Shown in pieces: positions 7,662 to 13,672 of a DNA stretch of 22,827 nucleotides. The notes under the pieces were generated by a model that saw nothing but the letters and a program-made list of their open reading frames with translations, did not search any database and was not told the DNA's origin. This stretch comes from JALSRD01 sp964476595 (GTDB lineage Bacteria; Desulfobacterota; Desulfobacteria; Desulfobacterales; JALSRD01). Position numbers and translations under genes: made by a program. Each line of letters starts with the position of its first letter. The first letter of the stretch is position 1. Location: NCBI GenBank assembly GCA_964476595.1, contig CAYZCL010000142.1, positions 1 through 22,827 of the forward strand. Direction: 5' to 3'.

Positions 7662-8694
7662 GCAGGATCACCAGTTCATCGGGGGCGAGCTCGAGCCAGA
7701 TCTCGTCTCCCGGTTTGAAGTGCTTGTAGGTGTGGCTGCGCACCCGCAGCGGCCCGGGCTCCATCCACAGATCGTAGTCCGTGCCGCGAAAGATCACCTC
7801 CCGTACACGGCCTCGAATGCCGTTCTGCGCCGGCGGATTTTCGTGCAGCCGGATCCACTCGGGCCGGATGGCCACCGTGCCCTCGGGCCAGGGCGGGGTT
7901 TCCGCCAGGTGCAGAAAGCCCAGCTCGGTCTGCAGACCGCCGTCGACGACTTTGCCGCTGATCAGGTTGGCGGCTCCCAGGAACTCGGCCACGAAGCGCG
8001 TGCGCGGCGTGTCGTAGACTTCCTCGGGCGTGCCGGACTGGATGACGGCGCCGTCGCGCATGACGGCGATGCGATCGGAGACCACCATGGCCTCGTCCTG
8101 ATCGTGGGTCACCAGGATGAAGGTGCGCCCCAGTTTTTGCTGCAGCCGCCGCAGCTCCACCTGCACCTGGGCGCGCAGCTTGGCGTCCAGGGCGCTCATG
8201 GGTTCGTCGAGCAGCAGCACCTCGGGTTCGTTGACCAGGGCGCGGGCCAAGGCCACGCGCTGCTTCTGGCCGCCGGAGAGCTGGTCCGGCCGGCGCTGGG
8301 CCATCTCCTCGAGGCCCAGCATCTCCAGGCGCTTGCCGACGCGCTCGTTGATCTCGTCCTGGGGGAACTTGCGCGAGCGCAGGCCAAAGGCCACGTTCTC
8401 GAAAACCGTCAGGTGCGGGAACAGGGCGTAGCTCTGAAAGACCGTGTTGACCTGCCGGCGCGTGGCCGGCAGATCGGTGATGTCCTTTCCGCCCAGCAGC
8501 ACCCTGCCCTCGTCGGGCATCTCCAGCCCGGCGATGATGCGCAGCAGGGTGGTCTTGCCGCACCCCGAGGGTCCCAGCAGGGTGAAAAACTCGCCCGCCG
8601 GCACCTCCAGGCTCACGTCGCGCACGGCGTGCACCCTGCCGAAATGCTTGTTCATGCCCTGGAGGACCAGTCCTCCACCGGTCTCTGAATCCAT
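7651..8694 (-). CDS. potA: Polyamine ABC transporter, ATP-binding subunit
   Basis: Protein of 347 aa. Start 8694 (MDSETGGGLVLQG); the open frame extends upstream but only as a shadow of the ferredoxin gene. ATPase motifs in order: Walker A GPSGCGKTT (residues 41-49), Q-loop 'VFQSYALFPHLTVFENVAFGL', signature LSGGQKQRVALARAL, Walker B LLLDEPMSALD, and H-loop VTHDQDEA. The C-terminal ~100 residues form the TOBE-type regulatory domain of the PotA/MalK group ('AIRPEWIRL', 'V.EVIFRGTDYDLWM'). 'LTVFENVAFGLR' and 'QVELRRLQQKLGRTFILVTHDQ' are typical of PotA. It energises uptake by PotB/PotC. The gene sits 38 bp after the ferredoxin gene, so transport and oxidation are encoded on one inferred transcript. 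Confidence 0.94.
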   Translation of the reverse strand: MDSETGGGLVLQGMNKHFGRVHAVRDVSLEVPAGEFFTLLGPSGCGKTTLLRIIAGLEMPDEGRVLLGGKDITDLPATRRQVNTVFQSYALFPHLTVFENVAFGLRSRKFPQDEINERVGKRLEMLGLEEMAQRRPDQLSGGQKQRVALARALVNEPEVLLLDEPMSALDAKLRAQVQVELRRLQQKLGRTFILVTHDQDEAMVVSDRIAVMRDGAVIQSGTPEEVYDTPRTRFVAEFLGAANLISGKVVDGGLQTELGFLHLAETPPWPEGTVAIRPEWIRLHENPPAQNGIRGRVREVIFRGTDYDLWMEPGPLRVRSHTYKHFKPGDEIWLELAPDELVILHEA

Positions 8695-8732
8695 ATCCAA
8701 TCCTGTCCTGTGGGTCGGGCCCCGGTTCGTCC

Positions 8733-9278
8733 TCAGCCCATGTATCCGGTGGTGCGGGGCACCCGCACGGCGCTTTCCAGCACGGCCACGGCGAGGGCGT
8801 GGCGCCTGTCTTCGGCACTGCCCTCCCTGCTGCGCTGCTTCATCTGCTGGCCGCGCAGGCGACGCAGCACGGCGTCGGGTTCTTTGAAAACCAGGGCGCC
8901 GAAGTGGCACTCCGCCACGCAGGCCGGGTTGCCGCCGCAAAGATCGCATTTGTAGGCCGTGCCCGACCCGTACTGCTCGATCATGCCGTAGGGGCAGCCC
9001 GCCACGCAGTCGCCGCATCCGGTGCAGCGGGCGGCGTCGATGACCACCACGCCGCGCTCGTTCTTGAAGATGGCCCCCTCACCGCAGGCCTCCAGGCAGT
9101 CCGGCTTGGGGCAGTGGAAACACACGCTGGGCACCGAGTAGCCCTGCTGGGGAAAGTTGTTGACGCGCAGCCGCGCCTTGGACGGCATGAACATGCCCTC
9201 CTTGACCGCGCTGCAGGCATACACGCAGCGGTTGCACCCGGTGCAGCGGTTGGGAAACACGAGCAGATGTTTTTCCAT
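8733..9278 (-). CDS. Four-cluster 4Fe-4S ferredoxin, likely electron partner of the AOR domain
   Basis: Protein of 181 aa. Sixteen cysteines fall in the pattern of HycB/DmsB-type electron-transfer subunits: 12/15/18/22 (CTGCNRCVYAC), 53/56/61/65 (CFHCPKPDCLEAC), 85/88/91/95 (CTGCGDCVAGC) and 111/114/120/124 (CDLCGGNPACVAEC), enough for four [4Fe-4S] clusters. No signal peptide is seen, so it should be cytoplasmic. The last ~45 residues have no cysteine and are Arg/Glu/Ala-rich, a tail of unknown role. The start at 9278 has GAGGAA about 8 bases upstream. The gene begins 30 bp after the fusion gene. Small ferredoxins of this type are often encoded next to AOR-family oxidoreductases (for example ydhY near ydhV in E. 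coli). Taking electrons from the AOR domain is inferred from this position; the final acceptor is unknown. Confidence 0.9.
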   Translation of the reverse strand: MEKHLLVFPNRCTGCNRCVYACSAVKEGMFMPSKARLRVNNFPQQGYSVPSVCFHCPKPDCLEACGEGAIFKNERGVVVIDAARCTGCGDCVAGCPYGMIEQYGSGTAYKCDLCGGNPACVAECHFGALVFKEPDAVLRRLRGQQMKQRSREGSAEDRRHALAVAVLESAVRVPRTTGYMG

Positions 9279-9308
9279 GAGTTCGATTCCTCGTCCGATC
9301 GGGGTGGA

Positions 9309-12300
9309 CTACAGGTTCTGGAGGCCCAGTTCCGCCAGCTTGGCCTCCTGCGGGCGGCCGTCGGCGTCCCAGCCGCGCAGGTGGTAGTAAAGCGCCTTCA
9401 TCTCTTCGAGCTTTTCTCCTTCCAGGCGGCGGCCCTCGTGGGGACCGCTTTTCAGGGCCTGGCGGGTGATTTTCTCCGACAGCACGTCATCGGCCGCCGT
9501 GAACCCGGCGCGCAGGTTGAACAGGCGCACCAGGTTCCATATGCGCTCACCGGCTTTTTCCAGGTCCCGCGCCGATACCTGCCGGCCCAGGCCGGCGGTG
9601 AGCATCTCGGCCATCACGGCCGCGTCGGCCGACCCCCAGAAGTCGCACAGACACAGGCTCCACTTGGCGGCGTTGCGGTTCTGGCCGTCGATGACCGCGC
9701 GCGCGAGGTCGGTGACCTTGAAGGGGTCCTCGGCGTCGATGGTGAAGGCGCGCAGGTGGCAGGCGCCGCGTTCGCTGGTGGCGTAGGCCAGGCCCATGCC
9801 GTAGTTGCCGCGCGGGTCGTAGGCCGGCATCTCCAGGCCCTTGGCGTGGGCCGCGGCCTCGGGCCGCCCGTACTTTTGCGCCAGCCGGGCGGCGCCCAGG
9901 GCCAGGTCCCGGCCGCGCGCACTGGAGCGGCCGGCGATCTCGGGGAGCACCTCCAGGTAGTCTGCGGCCTGTCCGAAGCGCAGCCCGAAGTCGTGCACGC
10001 CCGCTTCGGTCAGTTCCATGGCCAGAGCGATGGTGCCGCCGGTGCTCATGGTGTCCAGGCCCAGGTCGTCGCACAACCGGTTGAAACGCATGACCTGCTC
10101 CAGGTCGTTGACCTCGCAGTTGGACCCGCCCAGGCACAGGGTCTCGTACTCCGGTCCCTCGACCTGCACGCCGTTGACCGAGGTGAAGTTGCCGCAGCCC
10201 ATCGGGCAGGCGGCGCAGGCCCGGTCGCCGATCTTGACGGACTTGACTGATTCGGCGTCCAGCGCACGCCGGCCCGGGTTGGTGCCGCCGCTGAAGTTGC
10301 GCGTGGGGTGGATGCCCAGCTCGTTGGTCAGGTCCACCAGCACCGGCGTGCCGTCGCTCTGGGCCCACAGGTTGTCCTCGGTGAGCAGGCTGTTTTCCTT
10401 GGCGGCGGTGATCTTCTCCCAGAACACCCCCATGTCGGCCACCTGGATGCCACCGGTGCCACGGCAGCAGACGGCCTTGAGGTTCTTGCTGCCGAAGAGC
10501 GCCCCGGCGCCGCCGCGGCCCATCTGGCGGTAGGACTCGGAGCCCACGCAGGCGAAGGGCACCTGGTTTTCGCCGGCCGGGCCGATGGTCAGGCTCTTGG
10601 CACCGCGGCCCACGTTCTGCTCCAGCCACTTCTCGGTCTCGAAATTGCCCTTGCCCCAGACGGATTCGGCGTCCTCGATGCGCACGCGGTCGTCCTCGAT
10701 GCGCAGGTAGACCGGGCGCTCGGCGCGGCCGGTGATGACGATACCGTCGTAACCCGCGAACTTGAGTTCCGGTCCGAAGGCGCCGCCGATGTTGGATTCG
10801 AAGATGGTGCCCGTGTGGGGCGACTTGGACACCAGGCAGGTGCGCGAGGAAGTGGGCGCCAGGGTGCCGCACAGCGGGCCGGTCATGATCACCAAGGCGT
10901 TTTCGGGCGAGAGCGGATCCACCTGCGGGTCTACCCGGTCGCAGAAGTAGCGCGCCGCCAGGCCCCAGCCGCCGATGTACTTCTCCATCCACTCCGGCCG
11001 CGTGGGCTCGGTGGCGACCGTGCCGGCGGTGAGGTCCACGTGCAGCATGCGTCCGGTGTAGAGGTAACTGGAAGCCGCCGTGCGCCGCGGCACCTCGATG
11101 GTCTTGAAGACGTCCTCGATGCGGTTCAGGGCCTCGTCGAGCAGCTCGCGCGGAATGTTGAGCGCCGGCTCGAAACGGATGTTCTTGGCGTTGGTCAGGG
11201 TGCCGGCGGTCAGCACGCCGCGCGAAAACAGGCCCGCGGCCACCTTGTAGCCGATGCCGTCGGTGACAAACTCCATGCCGATGAGCAGGCCCAGGCCGCG
11301 CACGTGGGCCAGCACGCCGGGGTAGCGTTCCTGCAGGCCGCGCAGCTGTTTTCGCACGTATTCCCCCTTCTCTTTGGCCTGGCCGGCCAGGTCCTCTTCA
11401 AGCAGCACCGTGATGGCGCCCAGGGCCGCGGCGCAGGCCAGGGGGTTTCCGCCGGTGGTGGTGGTGTGCATGAAGGGGTTGGGTTCCATGCACGACCAGA
11501 TCTCGGCCGTGGACAGGAAGGCCGACATGGGCACCACGCCGCCGCCCAGGGCCTTTCCCAGGCACAGGATGTCCGGCGCCACGTTCCAGTTGTCCACCCC
11601 GAAAATCTCGCCGGTGCGGCCCATGCCGGTCTGCACCTCGTCGGCGATGAGCAGCACGCCGTAGTGGTTGCAGATCTCGCGCAGCCGCGGCCAGTACTCG
11701 TCGGGCGGCACCACGGCGCCGGCCTCGCCCTGCACGGGTTCGGCCACCACGGCGGCGATGTCGTCGCCCACGGCGCGGGCCGCGGCCAGCACCTGCTCCA
11801 CGGCGCCGGCGTCGCCGAAGGGCACGTGGCGCACGCCGTCCAAGAGCGGCAGCAGGGGCTGGCGGTAGACCTTCTTGCCCATCAGCGAGAGCGCCCCTAA
11901 GGTCTTGCCGTGGAAGCCCTTGAGCATGGCCACGAAGCCCTTGCGGCCGGTGTAGAGCTTGGCCAGCTTCATGGCGCCCTCCACGGCCTCGGTGCCCGAG
12001 TTGGCGAAAAAGCCGTACTGGATCTTGCCAGGCGTCAGCAGCGCCAGCACCCGCGCCAGCTGGGCGCGCAGGGGATCGAGCAGTTCCTGGCTGTACTGGG
12101 GCGAGCGGTCCAGCTGGGCTTTTACGGCCGCGATGATGCGCGGGTGCCGGATGCCGTAAGAGTAAAGGCCGAACCCGCCCAGCAGGTCCAGGAACTCGCG
12201 GTCCAGGGCGTCGACCAGCACGGATCCCTGCCCGGTCCACTCGGTGAGCGCGAAGTTGGTGGCCTCGGTGACCGACTTGCGGTACTCCAGGAAACCGCGG

Positions 12301-12476
12301 TTGATGTGGTCGCGGAAATTGCGAACCGTGTTGACGGCAATCTCGCGCCGCGCCTCGATGGGCGTCTGGTCGGGGGGGGTGAGGATGACGTCTACCATCT
12401 GGCGGGCCTCGGCCAGGGCGGCCCCCACGTCACGTCCCCGGTAATCGGTTCGGTACTCCTCGTCAAAGTCGCGCAT
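9309..12476 (-). CDS. Putrescine aminotransferase - aldehyde:ferredoxin oxidoreductase fusion protein
   Basis: Protein of 1055 aa with two apparently complete enzymes in one frame. Residues 1 to ~460 match class III putrescine aminotransferase (YgjG/PatA type): 'GFLEYRKSVTEA', 'SQELLDPLRAQLA', 'FFANSGTEAVEGAMKLAK', PLP-contacting Asp279 (ADEVQTGMGRTG), Schiff-base Lys308 (CLGKALGGG), 'HTTTTGGNPLACAAAL', and 'GTLTNAKNIRFEP'. Residues ~470-1055 are an AOR-family tungsten/molybdenum-pterin enzyme: 'YTGRMLHVDLTAGTV', 'YIGGWGLAARYF', DDLGLD (803-808), cluster cysteines 754/757/761 (CAACPMGC), and Cys944 (CLCDF). The linker (~461-469) is short. The only internal ATG near the junction (11048, codon 477) has no ribosome site and would remove part of the AOR start. 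Inferred reaction: putrescine and an oxo-acid give 4-aminobutanal, which is oxidised to 4-aminobutyrate while reducing ferredoxin. The gene lies 18 bp after tetR. A different diamine, or another aldehyde, remains possible. Confidence 0.93.
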   Translation of the reverse strand: MRDFDEEYRTDYRGRDVGAALAEARQMVDVILTPPDQTPIEARREIAVNTVRNFRDHINRGFLEYRKSVTEATNFALTEWTGQGSVLVDALDREFLDLLGGFGLYSYGIRHPRIIAAVKAQLDRSPQYSQELLDPLRAQLARVLALLTPGKIQYGFFANSGTEAVEGAMKLAKLYTGRKGFVAMLKGFHGKTLGALSLMGKKVYRQPLLPLLDGVRHVPFGDAGAVEQVLAAARAVGDDIAAVVAEPVQGEAGAVVPPDEYWPRLREICNHYGVLLIADEVQTGMGRTGEIFGVDNWNVAPDILCLGKALGGGVVPMSAFLSTAEIWSCMEPNPFMHTTTTGGNPLACAAALGAITVLLEEDLAGQAKEKGEYVRKQLRGLQERYPGVLAHVRGLGLLIGMEFVTDGIGYKVAAGLFSRGVLTAGTLTNAKNIRFEPALNIPRELLDEALNRIEDVFKTIEVPRRTAASSYLYTGRMLHVDLTAGTVATEPTRPEWMEKYIGGWGLAARYFCDRVDPQVDPLSPENALVIMTGPLCGTLAPTSSRTCLVSKSPHTGTIFESNIGGAFGPELKFAGYDGIVITGRAERPVYLRIEDDRVRIEDAESVWGKGNFETEKWLEQNVGRGAKSLTIGPAGENQVPFACVGSESYRQMGRGGAGALFGSKNLKAVCCRGTGGIQVADMGVFWEKITAAKENSLLTEDNLWAQSDGTPVLVDLTNELGIHPTRNFSGGTNPGRRALDAESVKSVKIGDRACAACPMGCGNFTSVNGVQVEGPEYETLCLGGSNCEVNDLEQVMRFNRLCDDLGLDTMSTGGTIALAMELTEAGVHDFGLRFGQAADYLEVLPEIAGRSSARGRDLALGAARLAQKYGRPEAAAHAKGLEMPAYDPRGNYGMGLAYATSERGACHLRAFTIDAEDPFKVTDLARAVIDGQNRNAAKWSLCLCDFWGSADAAVMAEMLTAGLGRQVSARDLEKAGERIWNLVRLFNLRAGFTAADDVLSEKITRQALKSGPHEGRRLEGEKLEEMKALYYHLRGWDADGRPQEAKLAELGLQNL

Positions 12477-12494
12477 GATGGTCTCTCCCGTCTG

Positions 12495-13151
12495 TTATGA
12501 TTCGGCGCCGTCCCTTCCGGAAGCCTCTGGACGTCGCGCGGTCCGCGGCCGTCCGTCCGCCGGCTGCAGCATTTCCAGGGCCACCTTGCGGGCCGCGTCG
12601 GCGAAAGCCTCGAAGGGCCGGCCCTCGGCCAGAAAATGGGCGTGAAATTCCAGTCCTTCCATGAGCACCACGATGGTGTCGGCCGCCGTTTTCACATCCT
12701 GCACCCCGATGACACCGGCGGAACGGTAGTACTCCAGTTCGCCCACTAAGTAGTCACGGAAACGGCGGATCATCTTCTCGAAGCGCCTGCGGATCTCGGG
12801 CTTGCGCATGCTCAGATAGTAAAATCCGAAGTGCAGTCCCGGGTCGACGGTCCGCGACCACGCCAGCGAAAAAATGGTTTTCATCAGAGCCTCAAGCCGG
12901 TCCCGGGGGTCGTCGATGTGTCCGAAGTCGAGAAACTCCGGCGCTTCGTACTTGTCGATGAGAAAATCGACCAGTTCCAGCGTCATGTTCTCTTTGTTCT
13001 TGAAGTAGTGGATGATGAGGCTGGGGTGAATATTCATGCGACCGGCGATCTTGCCGATGGAGGCGCCCTCGATGCCCTCTTCGATCATGACCTGGTAGTA
13101 GTTTTCCAGGATTTCGGGCTTTCGCAGTCTGGCGTTCTGGTTCTTGCGCAT
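12495..13151 (-). CDS. TetR-family transcriptional regulator of the polyamine operon
   Basis: Protein of 218 aa. Start 13151 (MRKNQNARLRKPEIL) is chosen because the open frame upstream runs through the promoter and operator. The N-terminal helix-turn-helix is clear: 'ILENYYQVMIEEGIEGASIGKIAGRMNIHPSLIIHYFKNKENM', with the recognition helix ending in the family's HYFKNKE. The C-terminal ligand domain resembles the BetI-like subgroup only loosely ('FGFYYLSMRKPEIRRRFEKMIRRFRDYL'). The last ~25 residues are basic and probably disordered. It is the first gene of the operon and the 26-bp palindrome over its own promoter is the likely binding site, so it should repress itself and all downstream genes. 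In Pseudomonas, aguBA is controlled by a TetR-type repressor (AguR) responding to agmatine or N-carbamoylputrescine. A similar ligand is plausible here but not shown. Confidence 0.9.
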   Translation of the reverse strand: MRKNQNARLRKPEILENYYQVMIEEGIEGASIGKIAGRMNIHPSLIIHYFKNKENMTLELVDFLIDKYEAPEFLDFGHIDDPRDRLEALMKTIFSLAWSRTVDPGLHFGFYYLSMRKPEIRRRFEKMIRRFRDYLVGELEYYRSAGVIGVQDVKTAADTIVVLMEGLEFHAHFLAEGRPFEAFADAARKVALEMLQPADGRPRTARRPEASGRDGAES

Positions 13152-13206
13152 GAAAGGTCCCGTCGGGGAAAAAGGGATTCGGTGGACGAAAACCGCCGGC
13201 ACGCCG

Positions 13207-13232
13207 TTATTAATTGAACATTCAGTTAATAA
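13207..13232 (-). promoter_or_regulatory. Probable TetR operator (26-bp palindrome)
   Basis: Half-site TTATTAATTGAA (13207-13218), a CA spacer, then TTCAGTTAATAA (13221-13232). The two 12-bp arms are inverse copies with one mismatch. The TGAA..TTCA core and 26-bp length fit a TetR dimer pair. It starts 56 bases before the tetR ATG and overlaps the -10 element, a standard position for autorepression. Confidence 0.78.
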
Positions 13233-13255
13233 TCCTACCGAAAAAACTTTGTCAA
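13226..13255 (-). promoter_or_regulatory. Sigma-70-type promoter of the polyamine operon
   Basis: On the minus strand a perfect -35 TTGACA (13255-13250) is followed after 18 bases by TATTAA (13231-13226), a 4/6 match to the -10 consensus. A start site near 13219 would leave a leader of about 68 bases before tetR. The -10 box lies inside the palindrome, so a bound repressor would block polymerase. Confidence 0.68.
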
Positions 13256-13672
13256 GAAAAAAAATATCGGGAGGTATCTGAATGCTATTCAGCACACCAT
13301 CACCCCGTCCCTGACGCAGGCCTGGTTTGGCCTCTTCAAGGGAAGCCGCAAGCCACACGCCTCTTTGCACCAAAGCCACGCCCGCAGCCCGACCCTAGGG
13401 CGGTCATCGGCTGCGCTCGAACAGTTCGCCCTTCCCGACGCGCGGCCGGCCTGCGCATCATTTTCCCGCCGGTCCTCCAGCTGCGCACCGCCGAACCCCG
13501 CCCGCCCCTCCCGCGTGCATGAATACGAATAGCCGGACACGACTTCAGCGAACACGCCGGCAGCGGCTCCCGGTGATCCGGCGCGACGATCCCGAAGCGG
13601 TTGACTTGCCCAATGCGTTGTTGTCTGATGAGGATCGCGGCATATCGGAGACACATTTGCAAAGGAGCGCCC
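13256..13672. other. Divergent intergenic region between the tetR promoter and the GMC gene
   Basis: About 417 bases. Apart from the A-rich flank of the tetR promoter, I see no recognisable gene, hairpin with T-run or known RNA. Open frames through it are GC-rich shadows without ribosome sites. It must hold the promoter of the plus-strand GMC gene, but no clear -35/-10 pair could be chosen. Confidence 0.4.

Noticed and set aside
8799..11900. Long plus-strand open frames opposite the ferredoxin and fusion genes
   Set aside because: Both are shadows of strongly biased codon use in the minus-strand genes; no motif or ribosome site supports them.
9309..12476. The aminotransferase-AOR fusion as a sequencing artefact joining two genes
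   Set aside because: Rejected on balance: a simple frameshift or stop loss would normally leave remnants of a second ribosome site and start codon at the AOR domain. None is seen near 11048, and both domains are complete. Long-read confirmation would settle it.
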